Part shown: positions 35,964-49,579 of the stretch, piece by piece | How the letters are laid out: every line of letters begins with the position of its first letter | Position numbering within the stretch: the stretch's first letter is position 1 | Source: JAEUPI01 sp046348365 | GTDB lineage: Bacteria > Pseudomonadota > Gammaproteobacteria > Burkholderiales > Burkholderiaceae_C | Length of the DNA: 64,000 nt | NCBI GenBank assembly: GCA_046348365.1 | Contig: JAXMEL010000001.1 | Coordinates: 186,001 to 250,000, forward strand | Direction of reading: 5' to 3' | Made by a program: the position numbers and the translations under genes | Notes under the pieces: generated by a model | The model's database searches: none | What the model saw: only the letters and a program-made list of their open reading frames with translations | Told to the model about the DNA's origin: nothing

Positions 35964-36617
35964 TCAGGCCGCCGCCTCGAGCCCGCTGCGAAAGTGCGCC
36001 TGCATCAGTCGGCGCGCGGCGTCGGCGTCGCGCGCGGCGACGGCGCGCATGATCGCGCGGTGCTCGGCCAGCGAGTCTGCCAGGCGCCCCTGCTTGAACA
36101 GCGAATGGTGGCGGTTGAGCTTCATCACCTTGCGCAGGTCGGTCACCAGTTGCTGCGCCCAGCGGTTGCCGGCGGCATCGAGCAAGGCCATGTGGAAGGC
36201 CTCGTTGGTGGCGAAGAAGGCGTCGCGCTGCTTCACCTGCTTTTCCAGCCGGTCGTGCAGCGCCTGCAACTGCGCGCGCTGCGCGTCGCTGGCGTGTCGC
36301 GCCACCTGCGCGGCGGCGTCGCTTTCGAGCAGCCCCAGCAGGTGATAGACCTGCGCCACGTCGTCGCGGCTCATCTCGGTGACGTAGGCGCCGCGGCGCA
36401 CCTTCATCGTCACCAGGCCTTCGACGGCCAGCACCTTCAGCGCCTCGCGCAGCGGCGTGCGGCTGATGCCGTACTCGACGGCGAGCTTCTGCTCGTCGAT
36501 CCAGCTGCCGGGCTCCAGCTCGCGGCTGAAGATCTGCTGGCGCAGGCGCTCGGCCACGTCCTGGTACAGCGCGCGCGGGCTCAGGGCGGGTCGGGCGGGG
36601 GTGTCGGTCAGGGCCAT
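35964..36617 (-). CDS. GntR-family (FadR/FCD type) regulator of the propionyl-CoA operon
   Basis: A 217-aa regulator with a GntR winged helix (residues 10-80: LYQDVAERLRQQIFSRELEPGSWIDEQKLAVEYGISRTPLREALKVLAVEGLVTM) and a C-terminal all-helical FCD ligand domain (about 90-215; FFATNEAFHMALLDAAGN, SLAEHRAIMRAVAARDADAARRLMQAH) with the His/Asp-type metal-ligand pattern. It is divergent from methylmalonyl-CoA mutase across a 136-bp gap holding an AT-rich palindrome, so control of that operon is likely. The start is the ATG at MALTDTPARPALS; longer frames extend into the operator and are unlikely. Confidence 0.9.
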   Translation of the reverse strand: MALTDTPARPALSPRALYQDVAERLRQQIFSRELEPGSWIDEQKLAVEYGISRTPLREALKVLAVEGLVTMKVRRGAYVTEMSRDDVAQVYHLLGLLESDAAAQVARHASDAQRAQLQALHDRLEKQVKQRDAFFATNEAFHMALLDAAGNRWAQQLVTDLRKVMKLNRHHSLFKQGRLADSLAEHRAIMRAVAARDADAARRLMQAHFRSGLEAAA

Positions 36618-36637
36618 GGGGCCTGGGTGCGGGGGTC

Positions 36638-36668
36638 TTGGTTTTGCATTCATAATTATGCATAATGC
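36638..36668 (+). promoter_or_regulatory. Promoter/operator between gntR and methylmalonyl-CoA mutase
   Basis: The only AT-rich patch in the gap. CATAATTATG (36651-36660) is a perfect palindrome, flanked by GCATT (36646) and AATGC (36664-36668). A -10-like CATAAT (36661-36666) follows a TTGGTT (36638-36643) by 17 bp and points toward the mutase gene. A GntR dimer bound here would block the promoter. Sequence-only prediction. Confidence 0.5.
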
Positions 36669-36753
36669 GGTCACGCCCGCAAGCCCGGGAGCCCGCCAAC
36701 CCAGGCCGCCGTTGGCGGCCGCCGCGCGCGAAGCGATCGAGGAGACGACCACG

Positions 36754-38937
<2,184 letters not shown>

Positions 38938-38960
38938 GTTTTCACGCCGCGGCGACCGCG

Positions 38961-39968
38961 ATGCTCGACAGCGCCGACCAGGCCCTGGTGGATGCCGTGC
39001 TCGGCGCGAGCGGGCAGCCGCAGCGCCGCGCGATCGCCAAGGCGATCACGCTGCTCGAATCCACCCGGCCTGACCATCGCGCGCGCGCCGACGAGGTGCT
39101 GAACGCGCTGCTGCCGAAGGCGGGCCGCTCGTTTCGCATCGGCATCTCGGGCGTGCCGGGCGTGGGCAAGAGCACCTTCATCGAAGCGCTCGGGCTGCAT
39201 CTCATCGGGCTGAAGCACCGCGTGGCGGTGCTGGCGGTGGACCCGTCGTCGAGCCTGTCGGGCGGCTCGATCCTCGGCGACAAGACGCGCATGGAGCGCC
39301 TGTCGACCGAAGCGAATGCCTTCATCCGCCCCAGCCCCACCGGCGGCACGCTGGGCGGCGTGGCCGCGCACACGCGCGAGGCGATGCTGGTGCTCGAAGC
39401 TGCGGGGCACGACATCGTGATCGTCGAGACCGTGGGCGTCGGCCAGAGCGAGACCGCGGTGTCGGGCATGACCGACTGCTTCGTGCTGCTGCAGCTGCCC
39501 AACGCGGGGGATGACCTGCAGGCCATCAAGCGCGGCGTGATGGAGCTGGCCGACATCGTGGCCATCAACAAGGCCGACCTCGATGCCGCCGCCGCCACGC
39601 GCGCGCAGGCGCAGATCACGTCGTCGCTTCGGCTGATGCATCAGCAGGGCCGCCCGGGCGAGCGCGATGCCGCGCGCTGGCAGCCGCGGGTGCTGCGCCT
39701 GTCGGCCGTGACCGGCGAGGGGCTGGCCGAGTTCTGGGCCGCGGTGAGCGAGTTCCGCCGCCTGCGCGAAACGAGCGGTGCGCTCGCCGCGCGCCGCCGC
39801 GAGCAGGACGAGGCCTGGATGTGGGAGCGCATCGAGGCGCTGCTGCACGAGCGCTTCCGCGAGCACCCGTTGGTGGCTGCCGCGCTGCCCGAGATGCGCG
39901 ACAACGTGCGCGCCGGCCGCGTGGCCGCGTCGGTGGCGGCGCGCCGATTGATGGATCTGTTGAACTGA
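38961..39968 (+). CDS. meaB: Methylmalonyl-CoA mutase-associated GTPase MeaB
   Basis: A G3E-family GTPase chaperone (ArgK/MeaB/YgfD) that guards and reloads the mutase with cobalamin. The 335-aa protein has Walker A GVPGVGKST (residues about 64-72), VDPSSSLSGGSILGDKTRM, the switch ETVGVGQSE, and the NKAD guanine-specificity motif. The first helices (DSADQALVDAVLG, RRAIAKAITLLES) fit the family. It starts 23 bp after the mutase, the usual partnership. No ribosome site stronger than a purine-poor leader is seen. Confidence 0.95.
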   Translation: MLDSADQALVDAVLGASGQPQRRAIAKAITLLESTRPDHRARADEVLNALLPKAGRSFRIGISGVPGVGKSTFIEALGLHLIGLKHRVAVLAVDPSSSLSGGSILGDKTRMERLSTEANAFIRPSPTGGTLGGVAAHTREAMLVLEAAGHDIVIVETVGVGQSETAVSGMTDCFVLLQLPNAGDDLQAIKRGVMELADIVAINKADLDAAAATRAQAQITSSLRLMHQQGRPGERDAARWQPRVLRLSAVTGEGLAEFWAAVSEFRRLRETSGALAARRREQDEAWMWERIEALLHERFREHPLVAAALPEMRDNVRAGRVAASVAARRLMDLLN

Positions 39969-39999
39969 ACCGAACGCCGTACCGAGGAGCCATAAGACC

Positions 40000-41532
<1,533 letters not shown>

Positions 41533-41547
41533 AACGATGCCGCAATT

Positions 41548-41565
41548 CCTTACAATGACGTAAGG
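41548..41565 (+). promoter_or_regulatory. Promoter/operator of the VapBC-type pair
   Basis: Perfect inverted repeat CCTTAC-N6-GTAAGG (41548-41553 and 41560-41565). A -10-like TACAAT (41551-41556) lies inside it. The -35 region is weak (TGTGAA at 41528, 17 bp upstream). This is the layout expected of an autoregulated toxin-antitoxin operon, where the antitoxin binds over the -10. Confidence 0.6.
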
Positions 41566-41585
41566 CAAACGACAGGAGCGACGAC

Positions 41586-41861
41586 GTGACCACTGCAACC
41601 CTGACGAGCAAGGGCCAGATCACCATCCCGGCCGAAGTACGCCGTCTGCTCAATGTGCAGACCGGCGACCGTGTGGAGTTCGTGCAGATCGAGCCGGGGC
41701 GGTTCGAGATCGTCGCGGCCACGCGCTCGGTACGGGAACTGAAGGGGCTGTTCGGAAAGCCCGCCCGCACGGTGTCGATCGAGGAGATGAACCGGACCAT
41801 CGCCGAGCGAGCGGCCTCGGCGGGCCTGCGCGCCGGCGCGCGCGGAGGGCGCGGCAAGTGA
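41586..41861 (+). CDS. AbrB/MazE-type antitoxin (VapB)
   Basis: A 91-aa protein with a GTG start preceded by AGGAGCG. The N-terminal swapped-hairpin DNA-binding domain is clear: TLTSKGQITIPAEVRRLLNVQTGDRVEFVQIE. The C-terminal half (FGKPARTVSIEEMNRTIAERA) is the toxin-binding type tail and the end is Arg/Gly-rich. It overlaps the PIN gene by 4 bp. Antitoxin and operon autorepressor is the predicted role. Confidence 0.88.
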   Translation: MTTATLTSKGQITIPAEVRRLLNVQTGDRVEFVQIEPGRFEIVAATRSVRELKGLFGKPARTVSIEEMNRTIAERAASAGLRAGARGGRGK

Positions 41862-42253
41862 CGGGCCTGGACACCAACGTGCTGGTGCGCTACGTGATGC
41901 AGGACGACCCCCGCCAGTCACCGCGCGCGACCCGATTGATCGAGTCGCTCAGTGCCGAAGAGCCCGGTTTCGTGCCGGTGGTGACGCTGATGGAGTTGGT
42001 GTGGGTGCTGTCGGGCAGCTACGGTTTGGCGCGCGCGCAGGTCGCGACGGTGCTCGAGACTGTGCTGCGCAGCAAGGAACTGGTCGTCGACAGGGCCGAC
42101 CTGGTGACGCAGGCGCTGGTCCGCTTCGGCTCGGGCGGAGCCGACTTCGCTGACGCGCTGATCGAGCGCATCGCCGCTGCCGCCGGCTGCTCGGCCACGG
42201 TGACGTTCGATGCCGGTGCTGCCAGGGCGGCCGGCATGTCGCTGGTGCCCTGA
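41858..42253 (+). CDS. PIN-domain toxin (VapC)
   Basis: A 131-aa PIN ribonuclease-type toxin. Acidic active-site residues are visible: Asp in GLDTNVLVRYV (residue 5), Glu in LMELVWVLSGSY, Asp in ADFADALIERIA and Asp in TFDAGAARA. The GTG start overlaps the antitoxin stop (GTGA). VapC toxins cut tRNA or rRNA; the target here is unknown. The pair lies between carboxylase beta and alpha genes in the same direction. Confidence 0.9.
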   Translation: MTGLDTNVLVRYVMQDDPRQSPRATRLIESLSAEEPGFVPVVTLMELVWVLSGSYGLARAQVATVLETVLRSKELVVDRADLVTQALVRFGSGGADFADALIERIAAAAGCSATVTFDAGAARAAGMSLVP

Positions 42254-42278
42254 AAGACCTCTTGACGGAGTCCGCTGA

Positions 42279-44324
<2,046 letters not shown>

Positions 44325-44331
44325 GGCCGGC

Positions 44332-44793
44332 ATGGACAAACCCTTTCGCATCCTCGGCATCCAGCAGATCGCCATCGGCGGCCCCGACAAGCTGCGCCTG
44401 CGCAAGCTGTGGGTCGACATCTTCGGCCTGGCGATCAAGAGCGTGTTCGTCTCGGAGCGCGAGAACGTCGACGAAGACGTCTGCGCGCTCGGCGACGGGC
44501 CCGCCGCGGTGGAGGTCGACCTGATGCAGCCGCTCGATGTCGACAAGAAGCCCGCCGTGCATGCCACGCCGCTGAACCACGTGGGCCTGTGGGTCGACGA
44601 TCTGCCGAAGGCCGTCGAGTGGATGAGCGCGCACGGCGTGCGCTTCGCGCCGGGCGGCATCCGCAAGGGCGCGTCGGGCTACGACATCTGCTTCATCCAC
44701 CCGAAGTCGAACGACGAGTTCCCGATCGGCGGCGAGGGCGTGCTGATCGAGCTGGTGCAGGCACCGCCGGAGGTGGTGGCGGCATTGGGCTGA
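44332..44793 (+). CDS. VOC-family protein, methylmalonyl-CoA epimerase-like
   Basis: A 153-aa vicinal-oxygen-chelate protein starting 7 bp after pccA. It has paired beta-alpha-beta modules with metal ligands of the family: QQIAIGGPDKLRLRKLWVDIFGL, PLNHVGLWVDDLPKAVEWMSAHGVRF and GVLIELVQAP (the terminal Glu). Position after carboxylase genes suggests the epimerase that converts (S)- to (R)-methylmalonyl-CoA. It is not a textbook Mce sequence, so glyoxalase-like alternatives remain. Confidence 0.8.
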   Translation: MDKPFRILGIQQIAIGGPDKLRLRKLWVDIFGLAIKSVFVSERENVDEDVCALGDGPAAVEVDLMQPLDVDKKPAVHATPLNHVGLWVDDLPKAVEWMSAHGVRFAPGGIRKGASGYDICFIHPKSNDEFPIGGEGVLIELVQAPPEVVAALG

Positions 44794-44814
44794 GCGCAGC
44801 CGGCTCGGTGAAGT

Positions 44815-44835
44815 CGGGGGCCGCCCATGCCCCCG
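44815..44835. other. Hairpin upstream of leuC
   Basis: CGGGGGC (44815-44821) and GCCCCCG (44829-44835) form a 7-bp stem with a 7-nt loop in the 117-bp gap between the VOC gene and leuC. There is no T-run, so it is not a standard terminator; it could mark a transcript end or be incidental to GC content. Confidence 0.3.
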
Positions 44836-44910
44836 GCAGCCGAGGGTCGCCGCCGCCCGAGCGACAATCACGCTCCTGCCCAGCCACCCGCGGCTGTCGC
44901 AGCCCGCACC

Positions 44911-46335
44911 ATGACCGCCCGCACGCTCTACGACAAGCTCTGGGACGACCACGTCGTCCACAACGAGGAAGACGGCACCGCCATCCTCTACATCGACCGT
45001 CACCTCGTGCACGAGGTGACCAGCCCCCAGGCCTACGAGGGCCTGCGCCTGGCCGGCCGCAAGGTGTGGCGCACGAGTTCGGTGGTGGCCACCGCCGACC
45101 ACAACACGCCCACCACCGGCTGGAGCGACGGCTACGACGGCATTCGCGACCCGATCTCCAAGCTGCAGATCACCACGCTCGACGCCAACATCAAGGCGCA
45201 TGGCGCGGCGGCGTACTTCCCGTTCCTCGACCGGCGCCAGGGCATCGTGCACGTGATCGGGCCCGAGAACGGCGCCACGCTGCCGGGCATGACGGTGGTC
45301 TGCGGCGACAGCCACACCAGCACGCACGGCGCCTTCGGCGCGCTGGCCTTCGGCATCGGCACCAGCGAGGTCGAGCACGTGCTGGCCACGCAGACGCTGC
45401 TGGCGCGCAAGATGAAGAACATGCTCGTCAAGGTCGACGGCACGCTGGCGCGCGGTTGCAGCGCGAAAGACATCGTGCTCGCCATCATCGGCCGCATCGG
45501 CACCGCAGGCGGCACGGGCCACACGATCGAGTTCGGCGGCAGCGCGATCCGCGCACTGTCGATGGAAGGCCGGATGACGGTGTGCAACATGGCCATCGAG
45601 GCCGGCGCGCGCGCCGGGCTGGTGGCGGTGGACGACACCACGCTCGCCTACGTGAAGGGCCGCCCGTTTGCACCCGGCGGCGTCGAATGGGACCAGGCCG
45701 TCGTGCAATGGCGCACGCTGAAGAGCGACGCCGGCGCGCGGTTCGACAAGGTCGTCGAGCTCGATGCCGCGCAGATCAAGCCGCAGGTCACCTGGGGCAC
45801 TTCTCCCGAGATGGTGCTGGCGATCGACGACCGCGTGCCCGACCCCGAGCGCGAGAAGGACGCGACGAAGCGCGACGCGATCGAGCGCGCGCTCGTCTAC
45901 ATGGGCCTCACGCCGAACAAGCCGCTGGCCGACATCCGCATCGACAAGGTGTTCATCGGCTCGTGCACCAACAGCCGCATCGAAGACCTGCGCGATGCGG
46001 CGGCCGTGGTGCGCAAGGTCGGCGGCCGCATCGCGAACAACGTGAAGCTGGCGCTGGTGGTGCCCGGCTCGGGGCAGGTGAAGGCGCAGGCCGAGCGCGA
46101 GGGCCTGCACGAGGTGTTCAAGGCCGCCGGCTTCGAGTGGCGCGAGCCCGGCTGCAGCATGTGCCTGGCGATGAACGCCGATCGCCTCGAACCCGGCGAG
46201 CGCTGCGCCTCCACCAGCAACCGCAACTTCGAGGGCCGGCAGGGCGCCGGCAGCCGCACGCACCTGGTGAGCCCGGCGATGGCCGCCGCCGCGGCGCTGA
46301 ACGGCCACTTCGTCGATGTACGGCGGATCGCCTGA
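44911..46335 (+). CDS. leuC: 3-isopropylmalate dehydratase large subunit
   Basis: Isomerises 2- to 3-isopropylmalate with LeuD. The 474-aa protein contains the Fe-S ligands (GSCTNSRIEDL and CSMCLAMNAD) and substrate-binding motifs TADHNTPTT, CGDSHTSTHGAFGALAFGIGTSEVEHVLATQ. The start is the ATG at MTARTLYDKLWDDHVV. First gene of leuCDB, 11 bp before leuD. Confidence 0.96.
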   Translation: MTARTLYDKLWDDHVVHNEEDGTAILYIDRHLVHEVTSPQAYEGLRLAGRKVWRTSSVVATADHNTPTTGWSDGYDGIRDPISKLQITTLDANIKAHGAAAYFPFLDRRQGIVHVIGPENGATLPGMTVVCGDSHTSTHGAFGALAFGIGTSEVEHVLATQTLLARKMKNMLVKVDGTLARGCSAKDIVLAIIGRIGTAGGTGHTIEFGGSAIRALSMEGRMTVCNMAIEAGARAGLVAVDDTTLAYVKGRPFAPGGVEWDQAVVQWRTLKSDAGARFDKVVELDAAQIKPQVTWGTSPEMVLAIDDRVPDPEREKDATKRDAIERALVYMGLTPNKPLADIRIDKVFIGSCTNSRIEDLRDAAAVVRKVGGRIANNVKLALVVPGSGQVKAQAEREGLHEVFKAAGFEWREPGCSMCLAMNADRLEPGERCASTSNRNFEGRQGAGSRTHLVSPAMAAAAALNGHFVDVRRIA

Positions 46336-46346
46336 GGAAGCCAGTC

Positions 46347-46994
46347 ATGCAAGCCTTCACCGTGCACAAGGGCCTGGTCGCGCCGATGGACCGCGCCAAC
46401 GTCGACACCGACGCGATCATTCCGAAGCAGTTCTTGAAGAGCATCCACCGCTCGGGTTTCGGGCCGAACCTGTTCGATGCCTGGCGCTACCTCGACCCCG
46501 GCGAGCCGGGGCAGGACGTCACCAAGCGCAAGCCGAACCCCGACTTCGTGCTCAACCAGCCGCGCTACCAGGGCGCGTCGATCCTGCTGGCGCGCGACAA
46601 CTTCGGCTGCGGCTCGAGCCGCGAGCATGCGCCTTGGGCGCTGGAGCAGTACGGCTTTCGCGCGCTGATCGCGCCGAGCTATGCCGACATCTTCTTCAAC
46701 AACTGCTTCAAAAACGGCGTGCTGCCGATCGTGCTGCCGGCGGCGCAGGTGGCGCGGTTGTTCGACGAGGTGGCCGGCTTCACCGGCTACCAGCTCACGA
46801 TCGACCTGCCGCGGCAGGTGATCGTCAAGCCCGACGGCGCCGAGCTGCCGTTCGACGTGCAGGCGTTTCGCAAGTACTGCCTCGTCAACGGCTTCGACGA
46901 CATCGGCCTCACGCTGCGCCATGCCGACAAAATCCGCGCCTTCGAGGCCGAGCGGCTGGCGAAGATGCCGTGGCTGGCGCACAAGCCTATCTGA
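46347..46994 (+). CDS. leuD: 3-isopropylmalate dehydratase small subunit
   Basis: LeuD (215 aa) is the swivel-domain partner of LeuC. Motifs: ANVDTDAIIPKQFLKSI and DNFGCGSSREHAPWAL, then AIIAPSYADIFFNNCFKNG-type sequence. It has a GAGGAAG leader after leuC and is followed by leuB after 20 bp. Confidence 0.96.
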   Translation: MQAFTVHKGLVAPMDRANVDTDAIIPKQFLKSIHRSGFGPNLFDAWRYLDPGEPGQDVTKRKPNPDFVLNQPRYQGASILLARDNFGCGSSREHAPWALEQYGFRALIAPSYADIFFNNCFKNGVLPIVLPAAQVARLFDEVAGFTGYQLTIDLPRQVIVKPDGAELPFDVQAFRKYCLVNGFDDIGLTLRHADKIRAFEAERLAKMPWLAHKPI

Positions 46995-47014
46995 ATCACG
47001 ACTGACAAACCCCG

Positions 47015-48103
47015 ATGAAGATTGCAGTTCTCCCCGGTGACGGCATCGGCACCGAAATCATCGCCCAGGCCGTGCGCGTGCTGCGCGCGCTGGAGCTGAA
47101 GCTCGAGCTGGAAGAAGCGCCCGTCGGCGGCGCGGCCTACGAGGCGCACGGCCATCCGCTGCCCGAGGCCACGCTCAATCTGGCCAAGGCCGCCGACGCC
47201 GTGCTCTTCGGCGCCGTCGGCGACTGGAAGTACGACAAGCTCGAGCGCGCGCTGCGCCCCGAGCAGGCCATCCTCGGCCTGCGCAAGCACCTGGGGCTGT
47301 TTGCCAACTTCCGCCCGGCGATCTGCTACGAGCAACTCACCCATGCATCCAGCCTCAAGCCCGAGCTGGTGGCGGGGCTCGACATCCTGATCATCCGCGA
47401 GCTGACCGGCGACATCTACTTCGGCCAGCCGCGCGGCCGGCGCACGGCGCCCGATGGCTTGTTCCCCGGCGCCGACGAGGCGTTCGACACCATGCGCTAC
47501 AGTCGGCCGGAGATCGACCGCATCGCGCGCGTGGCGTTCGAGGCGGCGCGCAAGCGGCGCGGCAAGGTCACCAGCGTCGACAAGGCCAACGTGCTCGAGA
47601 CCTTCCAGTTCTGGAAAGACGTGGTCATCGACGTGCACAAGGACTACCCCGACGTGCAGCTCGAGCACATGTACGTCGACAACGCGGCGATGCAGCTCGT
47701 GAAGGCGCCCAAGAGCTTCGACGTGATCGTCACCGGCAACATGTTCGGCGACATCCTGTCCGACGAGGCGGCGATGCTCACCGGCTCGATCGGCATGCTG
47801 CCGTCGGCCTCGCTGAATGCCGTGAACAAAGGCCTGTACGAGCCCAGCCATGGCAGCGCGCCCGACATCGCCGGCAAGGATCTTGCAAACCCGTTGGCTA
47901 CAATCCTGTCCATGGCCATGATGCTGCGCTACTCGCTGAACCAGCCGGAAGCCGCCCAACGGGTGGAAGCCGCGGTCGCGCACGTGCTGCAGCAGGGCCT
48001 GCGCACCGCCGACATCTGGAGCGAGGGCACGCGCAAGGTCGGCACCCGCGCGATGGGCGACGCCGTCGTCGCCGCGATCACGAAAACCACCACCAAGAGC
48101 TAG
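47015..48103 (+). CDS. leuB: 3-isopropylmalate dehydrogenase
   Basis: Oxidises 3-isopropylmalate with NAD. The 362-aa protein has the family motifs LPGDGIGTEIIAQAVRVL, FGAVGDWKYD, ELTGDIYFGQPRG, the catalytic Lys/Asp area DKANVLETFQFWKDVV and YVDNAAMQLV, and the NAD-binding EPSHGSAPDIAGKDLANP. It ends the leu cluster; asd follows after 88 bp, a gap that contains a 6-bp CCCGGC/GCCGGG stem (48156-48173). Confidence 0.96.
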   Translation: MKIAVLPGDGIGTEIIAQAVRVLRALELKLELEEAPVGGAAYEAHGHPLPEATLNLAKAADAVLFGAVGDWKYDKLERALRPEQAILGLRKHLGLFANFRPAICYEQLTHASSLKPELVAGLDILIIRELTGDIYFGQPRGRRTAPDGLFPGADEAFDTMRYSRPEIDRIARVAFEAARKRRGKVTSVDKANVLETFQFWKDVVIDVHKDYPDVQLEHMYVDNAAMQLVKAPKSFDVIVTGNMFGDILSDEAAMLTGSIGMLPSASLNAVNKGLYEPSHGSAPDIAGKDLANPLATILSMAMMLRYSLNQPEAAQRVEAAVAHVLQQGLRTADIWSEGTRKVGTRAMGDAVVAAITKTTTKS

Positions 48104-48191
48104 CGCTCCTGGTTCGTGCTGCCCGCGTTTCCCGCACCCGGCACACGAGCCGGGCGCAGAGGAAACCACTGTTCACGAAAGGGCACATGAC

Positions 48192-49346
48192 ATGGCACTC
48201 GTAGGAATCGTCGGATGGCGCGGCATGGTCGGCTCCGTGCTGATGGACCGCATGCGCGAGGAGGGCGACTTCGCGCACTTCGAGCCGCTGTTCTTCTCCA
48301 CCAGCAATGCCGGCGGCGCGGCGCCTGCCGAGGCCAAGAACGAGCGCAAGCTGGTCGATGCCGGCGACATCAAGGCGCTCGCGCGCTGCGACATCGTGCT
48401 CACTGCCCAAGGTGGCGACTACACCAACGAGGTCTACCCGAAGCTGCGCGCCGCGGGCTGGAAGGGCCACTGGATCGACGCCGCCTCGTCGCTGCGCATG
48501 AAGGACGACGCCGTCATCATCCTCGACCCGGTGAACCTGCCGGTGATCAAGAACGCGCTGGCCAAGGGCGGGCGCAACTGGATCGGCGGCAACTGCACGG
48601 TGAGCTGCATGCTGATGGGCGTGGGCGCGCTGTTCAAGGCCGGGCTCGTCGACTGGATGAGCACGATGACCTACCAGGCCGCCTCCGGTGGCGGCGCGCA
48701 ACACATGCGCGAGCTGCTGACGCAGTTCGGCACGCTGAACGCGGAGGTCAAGGCGCTGCTGGCCGACCCCAAGAGCGCGATCCTCGAGATCGACCGCAAG
48801 CTGCTCGCGCGCCAGCAATCGCTGGCCGGCGACGAGATCGCCAACTTCGGCGTGCCGCTCGGCGGCTCGCTGATCCCGTGGATCGACAAAGACCTCGGCG
48901 CCGGCAAGAAGCCCGGCGAGGCGGGCTGGGGCGTGTCACGCGAAGAGTGGAAGGGCATGGCCGAGACCAACAAGATCCTCGGTCGCGGCGAGGGTTTCGG
49001 CAGCGCCGCCGTCCCGGTGGACGGGGTCTGCGTGCGCATCGGCACCATGCGTTGCCACAGCCAGGCGCTGCACATCCATCTCACGAAGGACGTGCCGGTG
49101 GCCGACATCGAGGCGCTGATCGCTGCCGACAACCCGTGGGCCAAGGTGGTGCCCAATACCCGCGAGGCCAGCATGCGCGATCTCACGCCGGTGGCGGTGT
49201 CGGGCACGATGACCATCCCCGTGGGCCGCATCCGCAAGCTGGCGATGGGGCCGCGGCACCTGGCCGCATTCACCATCGGAGACCAGTTGCTCTGGGGCGC
49301 GGCGGAACCGCTCCGTAGAATGCTGCGCCTGCTGCTCGAAGCGTGA
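48192..49346 (+). CDS. asd: Aspartate-semialdehyde dehydrogenase
   Basis: Reduces aspartyl phosphate to the semialdehyde for lysine, threonine, methionine and diaminopimelate. The 384-aa protein has GIVGWRGMVGSVLMDRM, the catalytic Cys135 in GGNCTVS, YQAASGGGAQ, and the His in SQALHIHL. It follows leuB in the normal Burkholderiales order, and fimV starts about 230 bp later. Confidence 0.95.
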   Translation: MALVGIVGWRGMVGSVLMDRMREEGDFAHFEPLFFSTSNAGGAAPAEAKNERKLVDAGDIKALARCDIVLTAQGGDYTNEVYPKLRAAGWKGHWIDAASSLRMKDDAVIILDPVNLPVIKNALAKGGRNWIGGNCTVSCMLMGVGALFKAGLVDWMSTMTYQAASGGGAQHMRELLTQFGTLNAEVKALLADPKSAILEIDRKLLARQQSLAGDEIANFGVPLGGSLIPWIDKDLGAGKKPGEAGWGVSREEWKGMAETNKILGRGEGFGSAAVPVDGVCVRIGTMRCHSQALHIHLTKDVPVADIEALIAADNPWAKVVPNTREASMRDLTPVAVSGTMTIPVGRIRKLAMGPRHLAAFTIGDQLLWGAAEPLRRMLRLLLEA

Positions 49347-49534
49347 GTTCAACCAGCGGTGCCAAGGCGTTGTCCATTGGCAACAGCGGGAAACTCGATG
49401 CATCGGGTCGGCGAAATGACACAGACATCAGCCAGTGCATGAGCTTGTCAGCCTATATGCTTGCTGCTATTGTGGTTTCGACGATTTGCGAGTGACCGTC
49501 ACCGTTGAGGCTCGGCCGCAAGCGATGTGATGTG

Positions 49535-49560
49535 CGGCGCGCCGGAGTTCCGGTGCGCCG
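49535..49560. other. Perfect hairpin in the asd-fimV gap
   Basis: CGGCGCGCCGGA (49535-49546) and TCCGGTGCGCCG (49549-49560) pair over about 12 bp with one G-T pair, 20 bp before the fimV start. It has no T-run. It could end the asd transcript or influence fimV leader structure. Confidence 0.4.
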
Positions 49561-49579
49561 GTTGCATTTGGGAGACGCC

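Noticed and set aside
36618..36753. Cobalamin riboswitch upstream of methylmalonyl-CoA mutase
   Set aside because: The gap is only 136 bp and holds an AT palindrome instead of the long B12-box structure.
48156..48173. CCCGGC/GCCGGG stem as an intrinsic terminator after leuB
   Set aside because: Only six base pairs and no T-run; continued transcription into asd is equally plausible.
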